A stretch of DNA of 64,000 bases from Fulvivirga marina (GTDB lineage: Bacteria; Bacteroidota; Bacteroidia; Cytophagales; Cyclobacteriaceae), in contig NZ_JAEUGD010000018.1 of assembly GCF_016775155.1 (NCBI RefSeq), positions 80,049 through 144,048 on the forward strand, in the 5' to 3' direction. This document shows, in pieces, positions 45,161-53,180 of this stretch. The notes beneath the pieces were generated by a model. That model did not search any database. It saw nothing but the letters and a program-made list of their open reading frames with translations, and was not told where the DNA came from. Both the position numbers and the translations under genes were made by a program. Positions within the stretch are counted from its first letter, which is position 1. Every line of letters begins with the position of its first letter.

Positions 45161-45852
45161 TAAACCGCCCTCATGGATTTTTGATCTGAGATCAACTTAC
45201 CTCCCTTAAGTTGCAGTATCCGCTCTGTATGAGCGGCCAAATCAAGGTTATGCGTAACCAGCACGAGTGTTGTTCCCTCCGATCGGTTAATATCAAAGAG
45301 TAGTTCTGTAACACGGTTCGCAGTTTCTTCATCAAGATTACCTGTAGGCTCATCCGCAAAAAGTATTTTTGGAGAGCTAATAAAGGCACGGGCCATAGCT
45401 ACACGCTGTTGCTCACCCCCTGATAGCTGTGAAGGATAATGATAAGCCCTATCAGATAACCCTACCCTGTCCAACAGATCAAGAGCTTTTTTCTTGTATT
45501 GCTTTTCTCCCCTCAACTCCAAGGGGACCGTTACATTTTCAAGGGCAGTAAGTGTAGGTAGTAGTTGAAAGTTCTGAAATATAAATCCTACATACTGATT
45601 TCTGACATATGCTCTATCATCCTCGCTAAGCGCATTAAGCTTAATTCCCACCAATGAAACAGACCCTCCGGTGGACACATCCAGTCCTGCACAAAGCCCC
45701 AGCAAGGTAGTCTTTCCACTTCCGGACGGGCCTACTATTGAAATGCTGGCACCCTCAGGCACGCTGAATGAAACATCATCAAGCACAGTGAGTGTTTTAT
45801 CTCCTGTAGTAAAAGATTTTTTTAGGTTTTCTACGACTAGTATATCGGACAT
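45160..45852 (-). CDS. ybbA: YbbA/LolD-type ABC transporter ATPase
   Basis: The 230-residue protein is an ABC ATPase of the LolD/MacB type: Walker A GPSGSGKTTLLG, Q-loop NFQLLPTLTALENV, signature LSGGEQQRVAMARA, Walker B ILFADEPTGNLDE, and H-loop VTHN. The stop overlaps the start of the permease gene by one base. It should power the adjacent permease, and its divergent neighbour is the SGNH esterase gene. The neighbourhood matches E. coli ybbA-ybbP-tesA. Confidence 0.9.
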   Translation of the reverse strand: MSDILVVENLKKSFTTGDKTLTVLDDVSFSVPEGASISIVGPSGSGKTTLLGLCAGLDVSTGGSVSLVGIKLNALSEDDRAYVRNQYVGFIFQNFQLLPTLTALENVTVPLELRGEKQYKKKALDLLDRVGLSDRAYHYPSQLSGGEQQRVAMARAFISSPKILFADEPTGNLDEETANRVTELLFDINRSEGTTLVLVTHNLDLAAHTERILQLKGGKLISDQKSMRAV

Positions 45853-46082
45853 AGTATATTTTGTAACAAGCTGTTAAGTAAAGCGTAAATTCTATTATTA
45901 AGTTTTACCTTTTTTATAAGTGGTTATTTTTTTGGTGTAAAATTTGATCAACAACCTGAGAAGAACTATAATTTACAATAACTAAATAATTAACATAGAC
46001 TTAAAATAGTTATTTCCCTTTTATAACTAGCAAACGGCCAGATATAAAACAAGTTTGCATTGAAAACAAAAACTTAAATATC

Positions 46083-46106
46083 AAGTAGCCTACCCTTAGG
46101 CTGCTT
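46083..46106 (+). promoter_or_regulatory. 10-bp stem, CCCT loop hairpin in the tesA leader
   Basis: AAGTAGCCTA and TAGGCTGCTT form a 10-bp stem with one G-U wobble around a CCCT tetraloop, 31 nt upstream of the tesA ATG. It lies in the 284-bp region shared with divergent ybbA. No T run follows, so a terminator is unlikely; a leader structure or operator is possible. Confidence 0.35.
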
Positions 46107-46136
46107 CGGTACGATGAGGTTTACAAATGATAATAT

Positions 46137-46751
46137 ATGAAACTTAGAATCTCCCTTTTCATCGTTGCACTTTCCATAATCTGTTTTGGGTTCACCCAAC
46201 AAAGAAAAACCATTATCTTCTTTGGGGATAGTATTACAGCTGGTTATGGCCTGTCAAAAGAACAAGCCTTTCCAGCCCTAGTGGAAAACAAACTACAGGC
46301 TGCCAGATATAACTATAAAGTAATCAACGCAGGGCTAAGTGGAGAAACTTCCGCTGGCGGTTTGAACCGCATAGACTGGATACTGAAGCAACCTGTTGAT
46401 GTATTTGTCCTTGAACTGGGTGCAAACGACGGATTAAGGGGTCTACCGCTGGATCAGACGAAGAAAAACCTTCAGGGTATCGTCAATAAAGTCAGAGCAA
46501 AAAACCCAAAGACAAAAATTATTATTGCTGGCATGATGGTACCTCCTAACCTGGGAAAGACTTACACCGATGAATTTAAATCTATCTTTCCCGAACTGGC
46601 TAAAAAAAATAAAGCAACCTTAATCCCTTTTCTCCTGGAAGGTGTAGCAGGACACAGTAGTCTTAACCTTGCTGACGGCATTCACCCAAATATAGAAGGA
46701 CATCAGGTAGTGGCACAAAATGTTTACGAGGTTTTAACGAATATGCTCTAA
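46137..46751 (+). CDS. tesA: SGNH/GDSL arylesterase/lysophospholipase (TesA-like)
   Basis: The 204-residue precursor has a signal peptide (residues 1-20, up to GFTQ), then FFGDSITAGYGL (the GDS nucleophile block), AGLSGETSAGG, LGANDGLRG (the GxND block) and DGIHPNIEGH (the DxxH block). This is the four-block SGNH hydrolase order, and the length suits TesA. E. coli TesA is a periplasmic thioesterase/lysophospholipase. It is divergent from ybbA-ybbP, a conserved arrangement. Subcellular location here is likely periplasmic. Confidence 0.9.
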   Translation: MKLRISLFIVALSIICFGFTQQRKTIIFFGDSITAGYGLSKEQAFPALVENKLQAARYNYKVINAGLSGETSAGGLNRIDWILKQPVDVFVLELGANDGLRGLPLDQTKKNLQGIVNKVRAKNPKTKIIIAGMMVPPNLGKTYTDEFKSIFPELAKKNKATLIPFLLEGVAGHSSLNLADGIHPNIEGHQVVAQNVYEVLTNML

Positions 46752-46848
46752 ACATTTCGCTTCTTTAATGAGTAAAACGCAAAAAAGGAAAAGAGGCCTC
46801 TACTCATAAAACTTAAGTCTTAGCTTTAAGACTAGCCCTTCTATATAT

Positions 46849-46886
46849 CAAAAAAGCCTTGACAAACATAATGTTTATCAAGGCTT
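46849..46886 (-). terminator. Rho-independent terminator for tRNA-Cys
   Basis: AAGCCTTGA and TCAAGGCTT form the arms of a strong hairpin (about 46855-46886), with further pairing of AAACAT/ATGTTT, and the left flank is a run of A on the plus strand, which is a U run on the minus strand transcript. It lies 16 nt beyond the tRNA-Cys 3' end and is oriented to end minus-strand transcription. Confidence 0.75.
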
Positions 46887-46901
46887 AAATTTACTTTCTT
46901 G

Positions 46902-46972
46902 AGGCGCTGAGCGGATTCGAACCGCTGTAAAAGGTTTTGCAGACCTCTGCCTAGCCACTCGGCCACAGCGCC
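46902..46972 (-). tRNA. tRNA-Cys (anticodon GCA)
   Basis: The minus strand folds as a 71-nt tRNA. The acceptor GGCGCTG pairs with CAGCGCC. The D arm GCC...GGC follows, then the anticodon arm with CTGCAAA loop (anticodon GCA at 46938-46940) and the T arm with AGCGG-TTCGAAT-CCGCT. The unpaired discriminator is T (46902). The CCA is not encoded. The GCA anticodon reads Cys codons. Confidence 0.95.
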
Positions 46973-47516
46973 ATGATGCAAAACTGAAAATCTCTTTTTA
47001 TTTTCAGGTGTGCAAAACTATGAATATTCGTAAATTCATCAAAGGTATTTCAATAATTAGTGAAAATTTTTATTCTCCCCATCCAGCATTTAAGTTTAAA
47101 ATACAAAAAATACCTTTCAAGGCAGATTTTAACCAATCAGAACAATTATTTTGTCAACTCAATATTTTATACATATCAATCATGGCATTCTTCACTAAAA
47201 AATCCGACATAATAGCTACTTTAAAAGCCAGCCTCACCCCATTGAAACTTACTTTCCTCTATTCTACGCTTAGCCGAACCCATTACCCCAATCAACTATT
47301 TTAATAATCACTGAGCAACGGTCTTTATCTTATACTCACAACTTGTAGCATTCCCCACAAGGATTTTGCAAAGTCGATTCCAGAATTATTCTCTCATTTA
47401 CAGACTGTTTGACATGAACATGATAAGATTCAGGGCTACACGATTACTATAAATCTAATAAAACAAAAAAGGCTGCTTCAGAAGAAGCAGCCTTTAGTAT
47501 TATAACAAAAGAGAAA
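46973..47516. other. Non-coding stretch between tRNA-Cys and rpsA
   Basis: Apart from the rpsA terminator at 47465-47495 I see no gene. A 98-codon frame (47008-47304, MCKTMNIRKFIKG...) has no recognisable domain and an unlikely composition, and I reject it. The region is AT-rich and may hold the tRNA promoter on the minus strand. Confidence 0.5.
47465..47495 (-). terminator. Rho-independent terminator after rpsA
   Basis: GGCTGCTTC and GAAGCAGCC (47471-47479, 47484-47492) form a perfect 9-bp GC-rich stem with an AGAA loop. The plus-strand A run at its left gives a U run in the minus-strand transcript. It sits 21 nt beyond the rpsA stop. Confidence 0.9.
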
Positions 47517-49508
47517 TTATTTTTCTTCTTCCTCATCAGCCTTAGATTCATCAGCTTTAGCAGCAGAAGTTTTACCTTCTTCCTCCGCCTTAGCTTCAGA
47601 TTTTTTTGGCTTCTCCTCAGAAGAGACGTTTCCTTCCATTTTATCTTTCAATGCGCTCAATGCTTCAAGATCACCAAGCGTAGACTTTTCAGTCTCGCTA
47701 TTGATCTTACTCATTGTGCTCGCAGATTTGCTCTTTTTCTTAGCTCCACTTGCAGCTTTTGGCTTCTCTTCAGTTTTAGAGTAAACTGCTCTGTGTGAAA
47801 GCACGATTCTCTTATCGTCTTTAGAGAATTCCTGAACTTTGAAATCTAAAGTTTCACCGTTCTCAGCTTTACCACCATCTTCTTTTGCAAGATTCTTGGT
47901 TGAGCAGAAACCTTCAATACCATAAGGAAGCTCCAAAGTAGCACCTTTATCATTTTGCGAGATTACAGTACACTTGTGGACAGAACCAGGGGTAAACACT
48001 GTTTCGAAAGTATCCCAAGGATTCTCTTCAAGGTGTTTGTGGCTAAGAGCCAATCTTCTGTTATCAACATCAAGCTCAAGTACTACTACTTCAAGCTCAT
48101 CACCTACCTTAACAAACTCAGAAGGATGCTTGATCTTCTTAGTCCAAGACAGGTCAGAAACGTGCACTAATCCATCGATACCCTCTTCAAGTTCGATGAA
48201 CAAACCAAAGTTAGTAAGGTTTCTTACCACTCCTTTGTGCTTAGTATCTACAGCATATTTTGTAAGAACATCTTGCTTAGTCCAAGGATCCTCAGTCAAC
48301 TGCTTAATACCCAATGACATTTTTCTATCATCTCTGTCAAGAGTCAACACAACAGCTTCAAGCTCATCTCCGATGTTGATGAAATCCTGAGGATTTCTCA
48401 AGTGCTGAGACCATGACATTTCAGAAACGTGGATAAGACCTTCAACACCTGGTTGAATTTCAAGGAATGCACCATAGTCTGCTACATTAACGATCTTACC
48501 TTTAACTTTTGATCCTATATCAAGATCAGCAGGCAGTGAATCCCAAGGGTGAGCAGTAAGCTGCTTCATACCCAAAGATATTCTCTTTTTATCCTCGTCG
48601 AAATCAAGAACAACAACCTTAACTGTTTCATCAAGGCTAAGGACCTCTTCAGGGTGATTAATTCTACCCCATGAAATATCAGTAATGTGAAGGAGACCAT
48701 CAACACCACCAAGATCGATGAATACACCGAAGTTTGTCATGTTCTTAATGGTACCTTCAAGTACCTGACCTTTCTCAAGGTTGTTCAGAATTTCTGCTTT
48801 TTGCTCTTCAAGATCTTTCTCGATCAATACTTTGTGAGAAACAACTACGTTATCATTAGTATAGTTGATTTTCACAACTTTTACTTCCATAGCCTTATCA
48901 ACAAATATATCGAAGTCTCTGATAGGCTTCACATCAATTTGCGAACCAGGCAAGAAAGCTTCCACACCATATATGTCAACGATAAGACCACCTTTAGTTC
49001 TTCTTTTCACAAAACCTTCGATAACTGTATCGTTTTCGTAAGCTTTAGTGATTTTATCCCAAGCCTGAACAATCTTAGCCTTTCTTCTTGAAAGCACTAA
49101 TTGTCCGTTGGCATTCTCCTGCTCTTCAATGAAAACCTCAACCTTATCACCAACTTTCATATCAGGTATATCCCTAAATTCAGTTGCTGATACAAGTCCG
49201 TCAGATTTGAATCCGATGTTAAGGATCACATCTCTGTCATTGATACCTACAACGGTACCTTCCACTACTTCCTTCTCCTCGATGGTTGTCAATGTATCTT
49301 CATACATTGAAGCCATCTCTTCCTTCTTCTTTTTGCTGTAGCCTTCTCCAAAACCTTTGGTTTCAAAAGCTTCCCAATCGAAGTCTTCTGGCGCTACATT
49401 TTCACTTTTTTCAGCAGGCTTCTTTACTTCTTTTGCAGAAGACTCAACAGCCTTTTCTTCAGTTTTTGCAGATTCTACTTCCTCTGCAGATGTTTTTTCT
49501 TTTGCCAT
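47517..49508 (-). CDS. rpsA: 30S ribosomal protein S1
   Basis: The 663-residue protein has six S1 RNA-binding repeats after a variable N-terminal charged segment (about 1-70): VVEGTVVGINDRDVILNIGFKSDG, VIEGFVKRRTKGGLIVDI, VLEGTIKNMTNFGVFIDLGGVDGLLH, KVKGKIVNVADYGAFLEI, HKGVVRNLTNFGLFIEL and VHKCTVISQNDKGATLEL. The HVSEMSW/HVSDLSWTK turns are typical of S1. A Lys/Glu/Ala/Ser-rich tail of about 90 residues follows, as in other Bacteroidota S1 proteins. It binds mRNA on the 30S subunit. It has its own promoter and terminator, so it is probably monocistronic. Confidence 0.96.
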   Translation of the reverse strand: MAKEKTSAEEVESAKTEEKAVESSAKEVKKPAEKSENVAPEDFDWEAFETKGFGEGYSKKKKEEMASMYEDTLTTIEEKEVVEGTVVGINDRDVILNIGFKSDGLVSATEFRDIPDMKVGDKVEVFIEEQENANGQLVLSRRKAKIVQAWDKITKAYENDTVIEGFVKRRTKGGLIVDIYGVEAFLPGSQIDVKPIRDFDIFVDKAMEVKVVKINYTNDNVVVSHKVLIEKDLEEQKAEILNNLEKGQVLEGTIKNMTNFGVFIDLGGVDGLLHITDISWGRINHPEEVLSLDETVKVVVLDFDEDKKRISLGMKQLTAHPWDSLPADLDIGSKVKGKIVNVADYGAFLEIQPGVEGLIHVSEMSWSQHLRNPQDFINIGDELEAVVLTLDRDDRKMSLGIKQLTEDPWTKQDVLTKYAVDTKHKGVVRNLTNFGLFIELEEGIDGLVHVSDLSWTKKIKHPSEFVKVGDELEVVVLELDVDNRRLALSHKHLEENPWDTFETVFTPGSVHKCTVISQNDKGATLELPYGIEGFCSTKNLAKEDGGKAENGETLDFKVQEFSKDDKRIVLSHRAVYSKTEEKPKAASGAKKKSKSASTMSKINSETEKSTLGDLEALSALKDKMEGNVSSEEKPKKSEAKAEEEGKTSAAKADESKADEEEEK

Positions 49509-49614
49509 TATTTCTGCCCTTGATTACATGTTGCCTTAGAGCAATCAGACAACAAATTTATTTTAAATCATGCCCGGACACTACCAGACACACCCGTCCA
49601 CCTGAACGGGACCG

Positions 49615-49622
49615 CAAAGTTA
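49615..49622 (-). promoter_or_regulatory. Bacteroidota-type -7 box of the rpsA promoter
   Basis: The minus strand reads TAACTTTG, an exact match to the Bacteroidota -7 consensus TAnnTTTG, 107 nt upstream of the rpsA start. A weak TAG-type match stands about 20 nt upstream of it for the -33 element. A leader stem CCCGT..ACGGG (about 49593-49610) follows in the transcript, which could be the site of S1 autoregulation. Confidence 0.5.
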
Positions 49623-49642
49623 ATAAAAATTTGAATTTTAAG

Positions 49643-50029
49643 CTAGTTGATATCTCGTTTATTCAAGAAAGGAATATCAGTTCTATGCAGTACCAGAGTA
49701 ATTATAGAACAAACGCTTACGACAATAGCAAGCCAGAACAAGTACCCTTCGTCTCCCATCACCTCTACGCCCAGCGTGGTTAGATGAAAAAATATAGCCC
49801 CGGCCATAATCCCCAGCGCCATAAAAGCCCCGAGCCATGCGGTTCGGGGAATTAGTAACAACAAAGATGCTATGAGTTCAGCGATGCCTGAACCTATTCG
49901 CCCCCAAGGCTCCATACCTACCTTTGTAAAAATATAGATACTCTCTTCCGCACCTGTAAATTTAAAAAAAAGAGTTTGCAGCAAAATAATTGCTGCAATA
50001 ATACGCACTATCCAGGATAAGGCTTTCAT
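49643..50029 (-). CDS. DoxX-family membrane protein
   Basis: The 128-residue protein has about four transmembrane helices: near residues 6-25, 46-60, 66-85 and 97-113. The family motif LLQTLFFKFTGAEESIYIF (the N-terminal DoxX segment) is followed by GIAELIASLLLLI and AWLGAFMALGIMAGAIFFHL. DoxX-like proteins are membrane proteins of varied roles, including quinone-related oxidoreductase partners. The gene stands 30 nt below the tolC-like stop on the same strand. Function here is not known. Confidence 0.8.
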   Translation of the reverse strand: MKALSWIVRIIAAIILLQTLFFKFTGAEESIYIFTKVGMEPWGRIGSGIAELIASLLLLIPRTAWLGAFMALGIMAGAIFFHLTTLGVEVMGDEGYLFWLAIVVSVCSIITLVLHRTDIPFLNKRDIN

Positions 50030-50059
50030 TGGAAATATGCCATAGTTTTATGCCTGCGG

Positions 50060-51424
50060 TTATTTAATGTCCTCAAAAGACAACGTACCCGTAGCATAAT
50101 CTAGCAAAAGTTCCTGAAACATCAAAGTGAACCTGGCACTAGCATAATCAGCCTGAGCCTGTACGTAATCCTGATTAGCCTGAGTATATTCCACCAGATC
50201 CGAAATACCTAATTCGTACCTTTCTGTTCCTAATTTGTATGAGAGCTCTGCCGCTTCCAGCTGTGTTTGTGTCACCTGATAGGTAGTCACCGCATCGTTA
50301 AAATTCTGATAAGCTCTCAACACCTCTGACTTTACAGTATTCTCCATATTTTCTGCATCAAGCCTGGAATTTTCGTAGTTCACTCTTGACTCAACTACAT
50401 TGGAACGGGTTGAAAATCCACCGAAAATTGGGATAGTAAATGCTATACCATAAGTTTTCTGAACATTATCCTTTGTAAACTGCTGATCAAAGGTCCGGTT
50501 TTCCGTACCATGAATATAATTATAAGCAGACCCATAGTTAAAAAAAGCACTAACACTTGGATAATAGTTACCCTTAAGAGCCATATAGTTAAACCTAGAA
50601 GCAGCCATAGAATGCTTAGTACCTTCAAGATCCGACCTGTTATTTAGCGCCACTGTATAAAGTTCTTCCAAAGAAGAATTAGCATCAATTTTTGAAACAT
50701 CCCAGTTCGGGTCTTCAACATTAAAATTAACTCCAGGATCCATTTGAAGAGTTTGCGCCAGTATAGCTTTGTCATTTCGAAGGGCATTTTCAGCCCTTAA
50801 AAGATTCAGTTCAGCATTTTTTAACTGGTATCTCTGATTAGTAGCATCTACCCCTGCCCTGCTTCCCGCCTCAACCTGAGTATTGATTTGATCCAGTTGC
50901 TTCTGCTGCGTTTTAACATTTTGCTCCGCAATTCTCACCAACTCCTTATCTAAAAGGCATTGAAGGTACCTGGCTGTAACGAGCTGCATAATATCCTGCT
51001 TTGTTCTCTCCACCGTTTCGATCTGTGTATCAAACTGCTCCCTGGTAGCTTTAAATGAGTTCAGTCTGTTAAACCCCTGAAACAAAGGCATTGATGTTCT
51101 CAAATAAACCTCTGTAAAGTCAAGCACACCATTAACCACCCTTCCTTCTTGCTGGTTAAATGAATTACCATCATTCCTCCCCATATTACCTTCAATACGT
51201 GCAGAAGGCCCTAATCGCAAAAGGCTGGAGGTTTTTACCATATTGGAAGACCTAAGGTTATTCTGTTGCTGCTTAAGTGTAACATTATTATCCAAGGCGA
51301 TTTTAACCGCCTCCTTAAACGAAAGAGGAGTATCTATAGTAGATGTATCTGCTTCTTGGGCAAGACCTGTTATGCAAAAAGCAGATACTAAAATTGTTGT
51401 TATTGAAGCTATTCTATTTATCAT
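50060..51424 (-). CDS. TolC-family outer-membrane efflux protein
   Basis: The 454-residue precursor has a signal peptide (residues 1-22, ITGLAQ) and the two coiled-coil repeats of the OEP fold, SFKEAVKIALDNNVTLKQQQNNLRSS at the start and SYKLGTERYELGISDLVEYTQANQDYVQAQADYASA near the end. It forms an outer-membrane trimer channel for export. It overlaps in operon context with the ABC ATPase gene 16 nt upstream on the same strand. No permease or periplasmic adaptor gene is in the neighbourhood, so partners lie elsewhere. Confidence 0.88.
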   Translation of the reverse strand: MINRIASITTILVSAFCITGLAQEADTSTIDTPLSFKEAVKIALDNNVTLKQQQNNLRSSNMVKTSSLLRLGPSARIEGNMGRNDGNSFNQQEGRVVNGVLDFTEVYLRTSMPLFQGFNRLNSFKATREQFDTQIETVERTKQDIMQLVTARYLQCLLDKELVRIAEQNVKTQQKQLDQINTQVEAGSRAGVDATNQRYQLKNAELNLLRAENALRNDKAILAQTLQMDPGVNFNVEDPNWDVSKIDANSSLEELYTVALNNRSDLEGTKHSMAASRFNYMALKGNYYPSVSAFFNYGSAYNYIHGTENRTFDQQFTKDNVQKTYGIAFTIPIFGGFSTRSNVVESRVNYENSRLDAENMENTVKSEVLRAYQNFNDAVTTYQVTQTQLEAAELSYKLGTERYELGISDLVEYTQANQDYVQAQADYASARFTLMFQELLLDYATGTLSFEDIK

Positions 51425-51440
51425 GATTAGGTTTTGTTTC

Positions 51441-52133
51441 TCAATTAGAAGCTATTTTCTCAACGGGTGAATCTGAAACAACCGCACCGTCAACCAGTCT
51501 GACTATCCTTTTCCCAAAGTTTGCACACTTTTCAGAGTGCGTCACCTGAACAATCGTCATGCCTTCATTATTCAATTTTTTGAATATTTCCATGATCTGC
51601 TCGCCCTGCTCAGAGTGCAAATTACCTGTTGGTTCATCAGCCAACAGCAATTTAGGTTGTCCTATAATAGCTCTTGCCACCCCTACCAATTGTTGTTGTC
51701 CGCCGGAAAGCTGCTCCGGAAATAGATCCTTCTTGGCCACCATCTGAAAGCGATCCAGCATTTCTGCCACCATGCTCTTTCTTTGAGCACTCTTCACACC
51801 TTTATATAGCAATGGAGTTTCAATGTTTTCATAAACCGTAAGTTCATCGATAAGATGATAAGCCTGAAAGATAAATCCAATATAGTTTTTATGCATATCT
51901 GACTTTTTACGTTCTTTCATCTTATGCACAGGCTCATCAAAAAAGTAGTATTCACCTTGCGAAGGTTCATCCAACATACCTATAATATTCATGATGGAAG
52001 ACTTACCCGCTCCACTAGGCCCCATAATAGTAAGAAACTCACCTTGTTCCACCTCCAGATCAATCCCTTTTAAGATAAAAGTTCTCTGAAAGCGTGAGTC
52101 TACATACTTGTCAATTCCCTTTAGTTTGATCAT
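51441..52133 (-). CDS. MacB-type ABC transporter ATPase
   Basis: From the ATG at 52133 (MIKLKGIDKYVDSRF) the protein has 230 residues, with Walker A GPSGAGKSSIMN, Q-loop FQAYHLIDELTVYENI, signature LSGGQQQLVGVARA, Walker B LLLADEPTGNLH and H-loop VTHSEKC. The upstream ATG at 52157 would add eight residues with no counterpart. The position of QL between signature residues (QQQLVG rather than QQQRVA) departs from the usual R. A permease is not adjacent; TolC follows 16 nt downstream. It may drive an FtsX-type permease encoded elsewhere. Confidence 0.85.
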   Translation of the reverse strand: MIKLKGIDKYVDSRFQRTFILKGIDLEVEQGEFLTIMGPSGAGKSSIMNIIGMLDEPSQGEYYFFDEPVHKMKERKKSDMHKNYIGFIFQAYHLIDELTVYENIETPLLYKGVKSAQRKSMVAEMLDRFQMVAKKDLFPEQLSGGQQQLVGVARAIIGQPKLLLADEPTGNLHSEQGEQIMEIFKKLNNEGMTIVQVTHSEKCANFGKRIVRLVDGAVVSDSPVEKIASN

Positions 52134-52246
52134 AAAATTTATGTCTTCGATTAACATTTATTCCCTTTGCCAATAAATATGCCAACAAAAAAAGTAGGCT
52201 TATAGCGTGAAATAATGTACTTTCACTACAAGAAACAAATCAAATG

Positions 52247-52281
52247 CGTCCGATTATGGAATAGAGTGTTTGATATCGGAC
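52247..52281. repeat. 7-bp inverted repeat upstream of cysE
   Basis: GTCCGAT and ATCGGAC are perfect 7-bp arms, 20 nt apart, in the divergent region between the ABC ATPase gene and cysE. A possible operator; its significance is unproven because short dyads are common. Confidence 0.25.
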
Positions 52282-52346
52282 AGTTGTTTTATTGGGCGTA
52301 ATTTGTTTAAAAAAAACAGTAAGTATTCTTAACTATTTAACAAGTA

Positions 52347-53171
52347 ATGGATTATAGTTTCATCAAGCACATTTACAGCACGCACCTGGAGCTCACTAAA
52401 TGTCCCTCATCAAAGGCTATCGAACGATTTTTCGTTGACCTATTGGGGGTTTTCTTTCCAAACTTTGCCAGTTCACCAGTAGAATCTCATGCTGAGCTGG
52501 AAAATAGAGTAAATATCCTTAAGAAAGAGATGGAGGATATTTTATATGAAAATCTATTGGAAGAAGGGAAAAACTCTGAAGAAACCATAGAAAAGTTCTT
52601 TGCGGCCCTGCCTGACATCTACTACAAACTGCAAAAAGATGTGGATGCGACTTTTGAAGGAGACCCTGCTGCCCATAATAAAGAGGAGATTATCAGGGCT
52701 TACCCCGGGTTTTACGCCATATCAGCATACAGAATAGCTCATGAGTTGGCTACACTAGGAGTAATAACCGTTCCCAGACTTATTACCGAACATGCACACA
52801 GTAAAACCGGCATTGATATTCACCCTAATGCTCAAATCGGCGAACACTTCTTTATAGACCATGGCACTGGAATAGTAATTGGAGAAACTGCCATCATAGG
52901 CGACCATGTAAAGATTTACCAAGGTGTAACATTAGGTGCATTAAGTGTAGATAAAGAGGACGCAAAAATTAAACGACATCCCACAATTGAAGATAACGTA
53001 ATCATTTATTCAGGAGCCACCATTTTAGGAGGCAACACAATAATAGGGCGTGGCTCGATTGTAGGCGGTAATGTATGGCTGACAAGAAGTGTACCGGCCG
53101 GTTCTAAAATTTACTATAAAGTTCAAATGCAAAACAGTAAAGAGCAAGCAAATACAATCTTATCCAAATAA
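52347..53171 (+). CDS. cysE: Serine O-acetyltransferase
   Basis: The 274-residue protein ends in the left-handed beta-helix of serine acetyltransferases: IDIHPNAQIGEHFFIDHGTGIVIGETAIIGDHVKIYQGVTLGAL, then HPTIEDNVIIYSGATILGG. HGTG and IGET hold the catalytic His and neighbouring residues. An N-terminal helical region of about 150 residues precedes it, longer than E. coli CysE and typical of Bacteroidota. It makes O-acetylserine from L-serine and acetyl-CoA. The next gene, 9 nt downstream, uses that product. Confidence 0.92.
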   Translation: MDYSFIKHIYSTHLELTKCPSSKAIERFFVDLLGVFFPNFASSPVESHAELENRVNILKKEMEDILYENLLEEGKNSEETIEKFFAALPDIYYKLQKDVDATFEGDPAAHNKEEIIRAYPGFYAISAYRIAHELATLGVITVPRLITEHAHSKTGIDIHPNAQIGEHFFIDHGTGIVIGETAIIGDHVKIYQGVTLGALSVDKEDAKIKRHPTIEDNVIIYSGATILGGNTIIGRGSIVGGNVWLTRSVPAGSKIYYKVQMQNSKEQANTILSK

Positions 53172-53180
53172 AACATTCTT

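Noticed and set aside
47008-47304. 98-residue open frame between tRNA-Cys and rpsA
   Set aside because: No domain, unusual composition, no neighbours in an operon; likely chance in AT-rich DNA.
47974-48390. 138-residue frame antisense to rpsA
   Set aside because: A Ser-rich frame opposite a repetitive, strongly coding gene; rpsA has six clear S1 domains.
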